A program made the translations under genes and the position numbers. Under the pieces are notes generated by a model, which was given only the letters and a program-made list of their open reading frames with translations, did not search any database and was not told the DNA's origin. 64,000 nt of DNA from Castanea sativa (taxonomy: Eukaryota > Streptophyta > Magnoliopsida > Fagales > Fagaceae): assembly GCF_040712315.1 (NCBI RefSeq), contig NC_134013.1, positions 3,445,001 through 3,509,000 of the forward strand, read 5' to 3'. Shown here in pieces: positions 45,957 to 58,670 of this stretch (its first letter is position 1; every line of letters begins with the position of its first letter).

Positions 45957-47076
45957 CATTATTGTCAAAATCGCGATCTGGATCATAGGATCGCACGATT
46001 TTACGATCCTACCTTACCAAAATGTTTAGGATCGCACTAGGATCGTACATAAGATCGTATAGAATCCTACCAATCCTATCAAAAACATAAATTTTTGGTT
46101 TTTTTTTGTTTTGTTTTGGGATAAATCTTTTGTTTTGATGAAGTTTTAAGAGTTTTTTTTTCATGTTGTGATGATATAACTTTTTATTTTATTATTATAA
46201 AATTATGTTTAACCTAAGCAAATGTTTTCTAGTATCTAGTTCACTTGTTTTCAAAATGAAGAAATGCTTCATCATTTATAAATGAAGAATTTTATGTTGG
46301 CTTTGCTGTTTTTTAAGCTATACTATTGTTAAATTTGTTTGATTAATATACTAATTTGTATTCTAATATTATTAAAATATTTTTTTATATATAATTTTAT
46401 CAGTTATGCTTGTATTTGTATATTGATTGATTGATTTTTTTAGCATGCTCTTTAATTGTTGTTAAGTGGTATAACTTGAATAGTTGACTGTAAACTTGTA
46501 TCTTGATGTCTTTTGCAACTCTAACGTACAAATATATAATGTCTACATAGATAATGAAATGGATGATGATTAGAAATTTAGGACAGTGGTTATAAGAACT
46601 TTAAAGGGGAATAATTAAATGTCCATTTCACATTAATATTCATCTTAATTACTTTGGGATTTCATATTGTAGTTAACTGGTTTTCATTTGCTAACTGATT
46701 TTGGATTTCAAACTTGGGACCTAAAACTTGAAAAATAATTTTTGTATGTTTTGATAAATATTTTGGTATTTGGTTGCTAATTAAACATTTGTTGAACTTT
46801 TTAAATACATTAGATCAAAACTTAAATATATTTGTTTTATTAGTATAAACTTAGTGATGTATGATATGCAAATTACATCATATAATGCAAATCTTAGTTT
46901 TTTATGAATAAACTTATAATTTACGGGATTATTCAACATACAAAGTCATTATCAATGTGTTTTTTACTTTAAATTTGAAAATATGTAGGATCTTACGATT
47001 CACGATCCGATTCTACAATCTACGATCCCACTTACTTTTAACGATTCTACCTAAAATCCCGATTTTGACAACCTTG
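45957..47076. mobile_element. Non-autonomous hAT element, 1120 bp, GATCCTACGATC-type subterminal repeats
   Basis: The perfect 8-bp duplication ATTAATAA lies at 45949-45956 and 47077-47084. The inverted ends are CATTATTGTCAAAATCGCG and CAAGGTTGTCAAAATCGGG (right end, other strand): CA tips and 16 bp of strong identity. Both subterminal zones (about 45970-46085 and 46985-47060) repeat GGATCGTA/TACGATCC words. The roughly 900-bp interior is AT-rich with no transposase. A short related patch occurs at 48785-48850. Confidence 0.85.
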
Positions 47077-47084
47077 ATTAATAA

Positions 47085-47969
47085 GCATTTTCATGTGCTT
47101 ACTATATCACACTGTCTAATATTCCTTGTACTCCCTCTTCTTCTTCTTTTTTTTGTGTTGCTTTGACGCTCTGTTCTTAACTTTTAACTATTATTTATTA
47201 CAATAATACTTTTGTCTTGAGGGTCCTTTTTTACTATATTTACTTTTATTTGGAATTGGATTCATTGTAAAGATGAGATTCGATGTTTAATCAAAACCAA
47301 CATGATAATGATATCTATATCTTGGACATCCCACTGTACTGGAAAAGGGAAAATCAAAGGTTTAATCAACGTGATAAAAAAAATTAATCATACATAGACA
47401 TCCAAAAAGTAGTGGAAAAGAGAGAACCAGAGGTTTTAATCAACATGAAAATAAATTATTAATAATAGACATCGTGCTGTAGTGGAAAAGAGAAATGTGT
47501 TTCGTCTTTTATGATAAAGTCCAAATAGAATATAAGTGAGGATAGTGATACAAAGCACAGATGAGATTTTTGGTTTGACAATATTAATCTTGATTAAGTG
47601 GTGTGACTTTAAATTTGTGTCACTAAACAAAGGTAAATAAAGCTTTGTTATTCCATGTCCTATTGAAGTTGAAGATGAGATTTTTTTAAGATAAAATTAT
47701 AAAAATGAAATACAGTTGGTGCACTAGCTACTTGTAACCCATCGTGACATAATCAAGATACGTTGGCTACAATTTTCATGCATTATTAGAGTTTAGAGGA
47801 TATATATATATGCCCATTTGGAATGGTAGTTTAAGACAGTACTTTTTTAAATTACAATTTTTTCTTCTAGAATCAGAATTACAAAAGTTTAAAATCCTCT
47901 ATTTTAGGTTTAATTTAAGCTGAAAAATAAGTTTTATCATTATTTAGACCATTAGATAAACTTGTGATA
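47085..47969. other. Intergenic, no gene seen
   Basis: AT-rich. It contains a repeated 'tagacatc...tagtggaaaagag' phrase near 47395-47490; otherwise nothing was recognised. Confidence 0.4.
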
Positions 47970-47974
47970 GTATT

Positions 47975-48633
47975 TGTGGGGGCCCAAGGATCAAGGATGA
48001 AAATCAAGAAGCGAAGAAGATTTTAATTAGAATGAGGGCCGAGAACCCAAGGACCCAAGGACGTAAGAACGTGGTTGCGTGGAGAAGTACAAAGAACCTG
48101 ATGATAGATGGCAAAGAGAGTGAAAATATCAGGGTTGAGGGTAGATAGTCTGTGAACTCTACAGTGAATGCTTTGTACCTAGTTTCCTGGCTGCATTAAA
48201 TGAGGAACAACAGTTTTATCAGCTGCATTGATGTGGAGGTGACCTGAACAGTGCAAATCACAGCTAGGCAGCTTCTTTCCACCACCTTCTACAAGCAATC
48301 GTACAAGTGTCAACAAAAGAATAAGGTTAGGTGGGAGATGGATGGTTGAGATGACAAAAGCAATGAGTATAAAGAGGGATGGAAGAGGCTAGGAGAGGGG
48401 AGGTGAAACCCGGCTTTGAGAGTAGAGAGAATATTGATATTTGAATGTAAAGAATTCCTCCTCGGAAAAACCTGAGAACAAGCGTTTCCTATTTCTTGTA
48501 TCTTTGAGTGGAATCATCGGGACGGTATCGTCATTTGTTATTTTGTTCCCTCTCTACAAATTATTTGTTTTGGGTCTTGAATTAATGTATTCATAGTAGG
48601 CATTAGTCATGTGCGTGATTTTTGGTCCTTTCA
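47975..48633 (+). mobile_element. Solo LTR (659 bp)
   Basis: It starts TGTGGGGGCCCAAGG and ends GGTCCTTTCA (TG...CA) and is flanked by a perfect 5-bp duplication GTATT at 47970-47974 and 48634-48638. It is noticeably less AT-rich than its surroundings. It contains GTATAAAGAGGG (TATA box, near 48366) followed by leader-like sequence, as expected of U3-R. There is no internal domain. Orientation is taken from the TATA box. The superfamily (Gypsy or Copia) cannot be told from an LTR alone. Confidence 0.85.
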
Positions 48634-48638
48634 GTATT

Positions 48639-50329
48639 ATTAATTTGAAAATTGCCAAAAAGGAAAGTTAATGATTTCGTGCTTGTTCGTCATACAATCA
48701 TATAATAGTGGTTGTTAAAATTAAGACCTAGAAATAGAATTGTTGAGAAATCTGAGTTGCACTAAGATATTGAATTAGTATAATCGGATTAGAATCTACC
48801 GATCATGCAGTAGAATCGCAATCCTACCACAATCCCATCTGATCTTAAATTTTTCATATTTTATAGACAAATGTTTGGGCATTTAACTGTTTCAGATTAA
48901 CACAACTTTTAAATAGTAGACCATTTGTAAAAAAAGCCATCATTTTCCAAGATATTCTTAACTCGAATTCACATCTGACACATTATAGTTTTTTTTGTGA
49001 GTTTCATAGTATAATATTATGTTAAATCTAATTGTCACTGTCTGTTGTGTCACTATAACAAGAACGAAGAAAAACTCTCTCCATTTGTAATATGAAAAGC
49101 ACATAAGAGAGTTAAAAACAATACAATTCAATGGTTAATCAACTCATATTTAATTCAATTCATACTTTTAAAATTAAATCCCGCCATGTCAATGTTATTG
49201 TGATATAATGTTTTAAAGTAAAAAATAAATAAATAAATCTTTTTGTATCTTATGATATATACTGTTATCTCGTCAAAATTTATTTGATAAATTGTAGAAA
49301 ATAATTTTATTATATTAATAAATAAGAATTTATTGATTGAGTATATTGATGATTCTTAAACACATGATTATTATTTGGTGAATTTTTCGCACACTTTTTT
49401 GAGAGAAAAATGCATAATTTTACAATTCTAACCATATTATGTGGGCTCTCAATTTTAACAACCATGCATATAACCAATTATATACATAGAACTTTGATTT
49501 TACAACTTATCATAGAATTCACTGATGTGTGATTGGCAATTGATAATTTGATATGAAGATAATTTGCAACTAATCAATGGCATCCTATTAGCATATGTTG
49601 ATAATTAAATGGTATTGATTACCATTTAGTAATTAACATATGCATGTACCCATTATCGATCTTATGTGTATAATTATTTATTAATGAGTCATCTGTGAAG
49701 AAAAAAAAAAAAGAGTTTGCAACTAAACGATGGTGTTCGATAAGTGTAGTTAATCAAAGTTTCTCTCAAGGCTGCAAAGTATGCAATTAAATTTAGTGGA
49801 TCATTTGTTTTTGCTAGTTGAATGATAATGTTGTTGTTTAGCCAAAAAAACAAAAACAAAAACATAAACAAAAACAAAAGTCTCTCAAATGATATTCTCC
49901 CTTATTTTTTATTCTATTGCAAAGCAAGTAAATTTCATTCAATTCAAAAAAGACTACTAATTTGGCTTGTGGCCAAGAAGTGAACAGGATAATCGGTACA
50001 TGCGTAATATAAAAAACAGTACTAGACAAGATAATGGGTACATGAGTAATGTCGTTTGTAATGGCAATGTGACAAATAACTTTTTTAAGGAAAAATAAAA
50101 AGTCTATATTCTTCACCACATTTATCAATATGGATATGTTCTTAGAATGTGATTTCTGATTTCTCCCCAATAAAAAATAATAATTATAAAAGAATGTGAT
50201 TTCTCCGGGCCACCACTCCAACAGAATTAGAACTTTTTTCTTTTTCTTTTTTAGAACAGAATTAGATTTTATTTTTTTTATTTTTTTTAAGAAGAAGAAC
50301 AGAATTAGAACTTAGAATAACAATATTGT
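48639..50329. other. Intergenic, no gene seen
   Basis: AT-rich. It includes a degenerate hAT-like patch at 48785-48850 (cggattagaatctaccgatc) and an (AAAAAC)n-like run at 49846-49878. Confidence 0.4.
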
Positions 50330-50770
50330 TAGGAATATAACATAGTACAAAATTTTGGTGCATATATCAATTGTAAGCAATACAAAAGCAACTGCGTTTT
50401 AAATGCATCATTTCATCTAAACAAACTAAACAATCAAATTATCAAAAATAATTTTTCATCAACAGAAAAATGGAAATTTCTGGTAAAACTATAATTTTCT
50501 CTAACAATGTATGCATTTTCTATTATCTTTACTATTAATTAGAGGATTCCCAATATAAAATAGTACAAAATTTTGGTGTATATATCAATTGTGAGCAATA
50601 AAAAGCAACTGGGTTTTAAATGCATCATTTCATCTAAAAAGTCTAAACTATTAAATTTTCAAAATAATTTTTCATCGACAGACAAATGGAAATTTTAAGT
50701 AAAACTATAATTTTCTCTAACAATGTATGCATTTTCTATTATCTCTACTATTAATTAAAAGATTCCCAAT
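50330..50770. repeat. Tandem duplication, two units of about 218 bp
   Basis: 'agtacaaaattttggtg' at 50344 recurs at 50562. Both units continue colinearly to 'tattaatta..gattcccaat', with scattered changes. Confidence 0.9.
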
Positions 50771-51662
50771 AATTTTCAAATCACCAAATATTCTGAAAAC
50801 ACTCTTCATTAAACATCCAGCACTAAATTTGTAAAACAAATGAATTAACTTTTGAAAGGTATTTAAATAATAATAATACTTTTTGGTAATTATCTCCCTA
50901 TTTTCTACTATAATAACAATTATTTAGCAAAGAGTGATATTATGAATATTATAAATTTTTACCATATATACTTTAGAAATTGTAGGTAAACTTTTAAAAG
51001 CAAAACAAAAATAATAATATTAAAAGAATATATATATATATTATTTTTTGTCTATTTAGTCATTACATAAAACACTTTCTTTGTTATGTACGGCCCCTTT
51101 TGGTCCCTTTCGGTGGGAAGAATTTTTAATTCTTGAGAATGTAATAAGTCTTTGGCAGTTTGTATTCTTGAAATTTTGGATTTTGGATTTTCAGTGTAAG
51201 GTAGGGTAGGTCCTTTAAGAAGCTAGTTTTAGAAATTTTGAATTTTTGGAAAGGGAAAACAACAACTCACATCACCATTTGATAGGCGAGCCAATAAGGT
51301 AATAGATTTTTTTTTTTTTTTTTTTTTGATTGATGGGAATAAGGTAATAGTTTTTGGTTTATGCATGATTTGTTACAATTCCAATTAAGTCCAAGATATA
51401 GAATCCAACAAATTATGGTAATTGAGATATTCATTGAGAGAGAAAGAGAAATTAGCGGACTCCCAAAAACAAATTAACATTTTATTTTTAGGAATTCATA
51501 ATTAGACTGCCTATTATTATTACACTAAAAAAAGAAAAAGAAAAAAAAAGGTACACCAACTAAGGTGAAAACACTAAGGAAAATTAAAAGGCATAATCAG
51601 CTGCATCAACAACATTTTTATCTCCACCAAAGCAAAGCCCCTTTTAGTCTCTTTCCTCCTCC

Positions 51663-52784
51663 CTATTCCCAAATACCAACCTCCATAAACCCATCCTCAG
51701 TAGCACAACCCCTAAACATACCAGTAGTGTTAAACCCACATGCCACGTCACCCTTATTTGACACAGCAATGAGCCCAGCAAACCCTTCATCAAGTCTCTC
51801 TTTGATCACAAAGTCCACAGCCTCTTGGAGGCTCAAACCCTTGTATTCCATCACAGCCGCCACCTCACGAGCCAGGGTCCCACGTATGATGGCCTCACCC
51901 TCACCGGTGCATGAGACCCCACATAAATTACAAGCGTAGGTCCCAGCTCCAATTAGTGGTGAGTCCCCAATCCGACCGTTCATTTTGTTCATCAATCCTC
52001 CTGTTGATGTGGCAGCAGCGCAACGGCCCTGATTGTCAACTACCACGCACCCTACTGTCTCTGGAGCATACACGCTTATTGGAAGCCCGTTCATCTGCAA
52101 CGGACTCTCCGCTACTGCACTGCATGTTTCAGATCCAACGGCTGGGATTCTGTAATCAAACTGATTGATTTCAAAAACAAAAACAGATTAGTGAAAGTTA
52201 AAAATTTTAAAATAGTTTGAGAGTACGGATCTGTTTGAAATCCGCTTAGTTGGCTAAATATGAAAAAAATTTTACTGAAATTACAATAAATAAAAGTAAA
52301 AATTAAATAAAATAGTACCGTAAAACTCACAAATAACACAAAAAAAATACAGTCAAATTCATTAATAATAACAAAAATAAGCTAAATAATAAAATAAATT
52401 AGCAAAAATAATTTTTATTAAACACACCCTACCACCTTTTTGTTATAATTCCCACGTGACAAATTGTAATAATTAACCATCACTTATACATCAATCCACT
52501 CTTTTTTTTTTCTTCAACTTATGAAAAATATTTTACTCCTATACTTAAGAAAAATATTGTACTCCTATACTTTTCCAATACATTAACATCACGGCATGGC
52601 ATGGCCCACCACGTGGTTTTTCAACAATTTGAAAATAAAGAATAAAGATTCTGTTTCTCTTTCTTCTTCTTTTTAGGTAAATTCAAAGAATCTCAAATAA
52701 ATACAATAGAAGATGTCGGTTCAGATCGGACGAGGCCCAAATGATAATAAACTTAATAGATTCTTCAGGAGATTCTTCTTGTTT

Positions 52785-52828
<44 letters not shown>

Positions 52829-54505
52829 CTCCCAACTTGTCAGTAAATTTATTTTTTCCATTTAAATAAATGAATCCATCAAGATACCGGGTTAATATAG
52901 CTCGAATATCAACGACAAGATCCCATCTGAGATTCTTTTTATTTAAGAATATTTTTATTTTTAGAAAATTTGTAAACACAGCTTTGATACAGTAGGTGTT
53001 GAAGAAAAATATGTGGTGGATTCGTAAGACAACTAGTTACCCACTCACACAGTCGAAGTCTGACGTATAATGTGACAAAAATTGTGGTCTGAGAACAATT
53101 CTCATGTACTTGATACTTCAACTCATAAGTAACTTGTGATAACAATCGCAATTTGTTTTTAAATCAATTTTAATTTTTTAAAAAATAAATCGATTAAGTA
53201 CTTATAATCAATCAAAGCTAACACAACGTACCACAATGGTGTTAGCTTCCTTTGCCAATTTGAGCATTCCCACGTTTTCCTCTGTGATGAAGTACTCATT
53301 CTCCACAAGCTCCACACCCTACAAAAACAAAAGCCACATAAAATATTTGGATGTGTTTTGAAAGAATAGTTTAAATTATATTGTTTAGATATTTTTGATA
53401 TACATGTGAAAAAAATATATAAAAAACATTCCTAATGTTATTTAAAAATATAAAAAAAGTCTTTAAAATTAATCTGCCAGATACGCTCTAGAACACCCTT
53501 TTTTCTCAGCCTAATTTAAAGACTTTTTTAAAAATATATATATATATATATATTATTTCAAGGACACACACCACACAAACACAAGTCCAAGAAAATGACA
53601 TGACTAGCTGCAGTAAGGCACGTGGGGACAACGTTAAATAGAAAAGCAAACCGGCGGCTAAGATCTTCATTCACGTGACATGAAAAAAAAGTAAAAGATT
53701 TTTTTTTTAATAAAAAAAAATTGTGGGCTATTTATGATCGGTGGAGAATGGCAAAATGGTAAATTTATACCTGTTGTCGGGCGAAATCTTCGGCTCCAGA
53801 GAAGGCTAAGTAGGAGTGGGGAGATTTGTCCATTACGAGCCGGGCAAGAGAGACCGGGTTCTTAACCGTCGTCAAACCCGAAACGGCACCGCATCGTCTT
53901 CCTTTTCCATCCATGATACTGGCTTCCATCTCCACCGTTCCATTCGCCGTTAGTGCAGATCCACGGCCAGAATTAAACAGAGGATCAGTTTCCAGTTCTC
54001 GAACCTGTTTTTTTTTTTTTTTTTCACAAAAACATTAGTAAACAGTTGTGTTTCTGTTTTGTCAGTAACACACTCCAACAACCATGAGAACGACATTTGG
54101 CTTTGAATCATTCACATATATGTTCGCTCAAAACACATGCAGTTAAAACTTAATAACTCCCCCTCCGCATTTTCCTCGAACCTGTTTGTTTTCCGAGAAA
54201 ATGCTACATGGGGTTTCAAGGTTATCTTTTTAAGTTATATTAGTTTTGCGCGTTATGTGATGAGGCTAGTAATAATTGAAAAATAATGAAATCATTTGCG
54301 TAAAACAAAACGGGGCGTAGAGGAAACATAGGGAGTGACATACAACGAGCTCGACGACATCGATGGCTGAGTGGTTAGAGCGAAGAGCGGAGATTCCAAG
54401 ATTGAGGCAACGAGTAAGGAGTTTTTTGGCCTCTTCTTGACGGTGTGGTGGGAGATTTGGATCCACACCAGCACCACCATGCACCGCAATAGCCCAACCA
54501 CCCAT
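51663..54505 (-). CDS. Isoaspartyl peptidase/L-asparaginase, plant Ntn-hydrolase type, complete
   Basis: Four minus-strand exons, 54505-54344, 54004-53771, 53318-53232 and 52160-51663, all with GT-AG borders in phase 0, give 326 aa, the usual size. The enzyme hydrolyses L-asparagine to aspartate and ammonia and also cleaves isoaspartyl dipeptides. The precursor cleaves itself into alpha and beta subunits. Conserved blocks are AVHGGAG near the N-terminus, [23 protein letters not shown] and [13 protein letters not shown], then ETVGCVVVD with the nucleophile Thr196, AATSTGG, and [15 protein letters not shown] (substrate pocket). The start [11 protein letters not shown] matches the family. Glu before the nucleophile and the whole C-terminal region resemble Arabidopsis At5g08100 (potassium-independent type) more than the other type; this subtype call is inference. 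Intron 3 carries a MITE-like sequence and a (TA)n run. Confidence 0.95.
52224..52432. mobile_element. MITE-like sequence in intron 3 of the asparaginase gene
   Basis: The left end 'cggatctgtttgaaatccgcttagttggct' and the right end '...taaacacaccct' bracket about 205 bp of AT-rich DNA with 'agtaccgtaaaactcac'. This is the layout of GATCTGTTTGGATA-type MITEs. No target duplication was established. Confidence 0.4.
52791..52819. repeat. (TA)n microsatellite in asparaginase intron 3
   Basis: About 14 TA units after TGTGTG. Confidence 0.95.
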
Positions 54506-54642
54506 ATTCTAATGAATCTAAATCTCTCTCGCTCTCTCTCTAACTCTATGCGGATCTCTCTGGCTTCGCTCTCTCTCTCCTTAAGGCTTTGCTTTGGAGT
54601 TGTTTTCGCTGACTACGAGAGACACTGCATTGGGTTGGTGCA

Positions 54643-54650
54643 TTAAATAG
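54643..54650 (-). promoter_or_regulatory. Candidate TATA box of the asparaginase gene
   Basis: TATTTAAT on the minus strand, about 138 bp upstream of the ATG at 54505. A (CT/GA)-rich leader lies between them. Confidence 0.45.
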
Positions 54651-55182
54651 GCAAATGCGGACGCGAGCTAATTTTAGTGTTGGATTTTAATTCTAATTTG
54701 GAATCCAACTCTATGCATTTGTGCTCATCTATGATTCGCTCTATTGCTATGCCCACTTGTTGCGGGACTCCTTTTGGGTGTATGTGATTTTGCCAATTAC
54801 TTGGTTACACGAATTTCCAATGTTCCTGCTTACTTCTTTTTTGACATGCCCGATTTTACTGCTACGTAGTGTTTTTAAGTTGGGCAATGTTACCCACGTA
54901 GTTGTAAATTGTTATTAGTTTCGTTCCCTCATTTTATTTTTTTATTTATTAATAACTACCCAACATAATAATAAATTTTTTTCAAAAAAATTGTAAAATA
55001 ATATATAGTTTTAATATTATTCTTTCATCTTTACATGTCAAATACATCGGTTATTTTAATCAGAGATTAAATACAAATAAGTCTAATTTCACAATAAATT
55101 GCAATTTTTTTTTAATAAGATAACCATCTATGATTAGTTTAGTGAAAGATAAAATTTAAAATTATGAAAGTGACATTAGTAA
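54651..55182. other. Upstream side of the asparaginase gene, intergenic
   Basis: AT-rich after about 54930; no gene seen. Confidence 0.4.
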
Positions 55183-55585
55183 TGTACTTTATATCAATTA
55201 TAACAGTTTACCAGTCTACCTTTTTGTTTTCCTCAACAACAAAAAAAAAAACTATATGAATACAATATTGAATAAATAATACAAATATAAAACTACATGC
55301 AATTAAACGTAATTTAAAATTTAAAATATTAATAAAGACATTCTCGCTATTTATTTGGAAAGGAAAGTATCTTTGTATCTATTAGTGATGGTATGATGTA
55401 CTTTATATCAATTATAACAGTCTACCTTTTTGTTGTCCTAAAAAAAAACTATATGAATACAATATTGAATAAATAATACAAATATAAAACTACATGCAAT
55501 TAAACGTAATTTAAAATTAAAAGTATTAATAAAGACATTCTCGCTATTTATTTGAAAAGGAAAGTATCTTTGTATTTTTGGATTC
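55183..55585. repeat. Tandem duplication, two units of about 214 bp
   Basis: 'tgtactttatatcaattataacag' at 55183 recurs at 55397. Both units continue through 'ctatatgaatacaatattgaataaat' and 'gacattctcgctatttattt'. The second unit is shorter by a few bases. Confidence 0.9.
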
Positions 55586-56216
55586 CAAACAAAACTAAGC
55601 ATTTTATTATTAGCAATTTTCTTTTTACGAGGAGTTAGCTGTAGGTATCATCTATCAAGTAACGGTATAAGTGTAATTCGATTCAAATTAAGAAAATAAA
55701 AGAGCCAAATCGGTTAGGTTCTATTTCAGAAACTCAAATGAGTCAAATCAAATGAAAAGCAAAGCAAATTCCAAAGCAAATATTTCGGGATTGAGCAAAT
55801 TAGGTTCCATGTACGAGTCTATTTTAACCAAAAACTTTTATATAAAAAATAAGAAAATAAAAACCAAATTTTAGTGCATCAGACAGATTTGGAGAAATAG
55901 GAGATTAATACTAAAAAATAAACAAAAAATAAAATAAAAGGTTTAAAGAAAGTCTATGAAAAATTTACAACATTTTTCACAACTACCTTTGATATGGATG
56001 TAACTTTATTTTATTTTGTGGAATCAATTAATAGATTAATACATCCATAACATTATATAAATCATTAATTACTAAATTAGAGAAGATCAAACCTAATTTA
56101 ATTAAAAAAATTTGGGGTTTGGCTTCTTAAAAAAAATGGCAAGGAGTTCTTATTAGCCTAAGCAAATAATCATATTTATAGCTCTAAAAGGGCAAGGAGT
56201 TCTAAAAATATTTTAT

Positions 56217-56274
56217 ATACATATATATATATATATATACACACACATATATATATTATAATATATATATATAA
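56217..56274. repeat. Imperfect (TA)/(CA) simple-repeat tract
   Basis: Alternating TA units with one short ACACACA interruption. Confidence 0.85.
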
Positions 56275-56496
56275 ATAAATGTTGACATGGAAAAATATAA
56301 GTTTTTTTATGTGGTGTGGCAACCTTAATAGAAAATTGACAGACAGTCAAATACTTTTCATGCATTAATCTTACACAATGTTAAGAACTAAGATTTTACT
56401 AAACAACTACCATACTTTAGTCTCAAAAGTAAGACCAATCCTTCTATTTCCATTCAAGTCATTGAAATATTGAAGTTGCAAAGTCCGGTCTAGTTG

Positions 56497-56498
<2 letters not shown>

Positions 56499-56542
<44 letters not shown>
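56499..56542. repeat. (AT)n microsatellite
   Basis: About 22 uninterrupted AT units. Confidence 0.97.
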
Positions 56543-56545
<3 letters not shown>

Positions 56546-57361
56546 CAACTCGGTTCATCCTTTATCTTGGCCAAAATACCGGTCCACCATTGGAATCTTT
56601 TGTCTCTAATTTTTTTATTGGTCTATCACCCAGACAATGCAAATGCCAAGAAGTACTGGTTCAGAAAGATTACGTATTCTATTCCAAATTGGATTGGCTA
56701 ATATTTAATTTGAGAATAAATTAATCAATCACAAAACTCAAGAGAACAAACTATTTATTTTATGTTTGTCTCATATACATATATACATATACACCTATCG
56801 TTTTTTCTTAGAACAAGTGGAAGCGTGGATATTCAAACTCCAAGTTGTAGTACTCATCTAAACAGTAGTATTACAACTCGTGGCTCATAATTAGGTCTTC
56901 ACACGGAACGTAGAATTCTACGTAATATTCAGTGAACGTAGGCTTCTACTTATCTAACAAAGGAACAAGCTAGCATTGTATATTACAAAGAAATATCTTG
57001 TTTTTCTATTTCACGTTGTCCATGCTGCTAGCCTAATCATTCATTTCTTTCCTAATATATCCCAACAAGGATTTTTATTAAATGTTTTTAAGAATGTCAA
57101 TTAAACTAGTTGAAGTGGTCTAGGCAATTACCCCCAACCACCCAATAAAATTAGAATAATACTAAAGTTATTATCTATTTTATAATTTTATTACAAAAAT
57201 ATTTATAAACAGAACTTGCAATGTATGCTATTGGTGTCCGTTCAATAACATAATAAACACATGTCCTTTTTTTATTAGTGACACATTGATTTGTACATTA
57301 TTCTCAACAACAAAAAATCGTAACATCCTTAGTATCGATCATTTATAAAAGAGTAAAGTTA

Positions 57362-57507
57362 GATACACAATATTTTCACAATAAATTATAGGTGGAAGAC
57401 TATTTCTAGTGGGTGAAACACTTATATTAATAGTGCGCCTAAATTATAACTAGTAAGTAGTACTAGCTTGTTACCTATAATTTATTTTGAAAGTGTTGTG
57501 GACCTAA
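57362..57507. mobile_element. MITE with inverted ends, relative of 58084-58254
   Basis: The left end 'cacaatattttcacaataaattataggt' is the imperfect inverse of the right end 'acctataatttattttgaaagtgttgtgg'. The centre is noncoding. Confidence 0.6.
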
Positions 57508-58083
57508 GATTTCTCTTCATAAAATTATGGACCTCACGTGTTGAAAAAAAAAATCAAAGACTTCCCTAGATGTGCCTATGTGCCTTTTTTGTGGGTGAGA
57601 AACTTAATACAATTACCATATTTTATGTTTTTCCTGATAAATGAAATTTAATAGATGGATACAATTTTTAATGAATTAAGATCTTCTAGTCTAGAATTAC
57701 TAAAATAACATCACATATTAGGAAAGTTCTAGCTATCTATTATAAAATGTGTGGATTGAATTTTATTATATTATTAATTGGATAATGATGTTAATCAATG
57801 TTTATTTAAATGTTGGATATTGTAAAATTCAATCCAATTATTTTATAATTGAAGACTTATCCTTTTTTTTTTGGAAGAAAATGAAGACTTATCCTAAGAA
57901 ATTCTTCCGCCTCCCATGTTGATACTATTAAGAAAATCCATGTTTTCAAGAGAATTGAATTTAATACATTATTTTTCAGATAAAACATATACGTTTCCAA
58001 AACTGCTTAGTGCTTACCCCAATTTAAGTTTGAGTGAAAGAGGAATAATATTTAATATTTAGATAAAATAAAATGAGAGGTGC

Positions 58084-58254
58084 TACGTCCACAACATTTT
58101 TACAACATTTTTACAACAAATCATAGGTGGTTAGTTATTATTGGTTCAAATTTAAACTTAACACTAAGATTACTTTTTTGTCCCAATAATAACAACCAGT
58201 AACAACCTGCCACTTAAGATTTGTTCTAAAAATATTGTAAAAATGTTGTGGACA
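58084..58254. mobile_element. MITE with about 38-bp inverted repeats
   Basis: The left end ACGTCCACAACATTTTTACA and the reverse complement of the right end ATGTCCACAACATTTTTACA agree over about 38 bp, then continue as ACAAATC. Inside, CCAATAATAA and its inverse add a second stem. A TA lies on each side, compatible with but not proof of a mariner-type target. No open frame is present. Confidence 0.75.
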
Positions 58255-58656
58255 TATCATTTCTCAAATAAAATATAAGTTAGTAATATTATCAAGATTG
58301 TGTCTTTTGATTTTTCAAAGAGTACATATAATAGATAGTAAATTTATAGTGTCTACTTCATAATTATTACTAATTAAGTTAATTGAAAGCTACTATATTT
58401 TAGGACTTCCAAAAATGTAATAGATCCTAAAGAATTACTATCATTTTCAAATAAGTGGATTAAAATTTACCACACCATCAACATATTAAAAAAAGTGTTG
58501 ATTATTACTTTTTCAATCAACTAATTAAGAAATATATAGATAAAATTGTAAGAACTCATTCATTAAATTATTCTAAAAACTCTAAAACATTCTAATCGAA
58601 ACAAGTAATATAAGATTCGGATGAGAGATGCTGATCAATTGACTATATAATCAAAT

Positions 58657-58670
58657 TCCCCCCCCCCCCC
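58657..58670. repeat. Poly(C) run
   Basis: About 13 C in an otherwise AT-rich region. Confidence 0.9.

Noticed and set aside
49838..50221. 127-codon minus-strand frame
   Set aside because: Phe/Ile/Lys/Cys-rich translation of AT-rich and AAAAAC-repeat DNA; no family.
54371..54646. 91-codon plus-strand frame
   Set aside because: Antisense to asparaginase exon 1 and its CT-rich leader.
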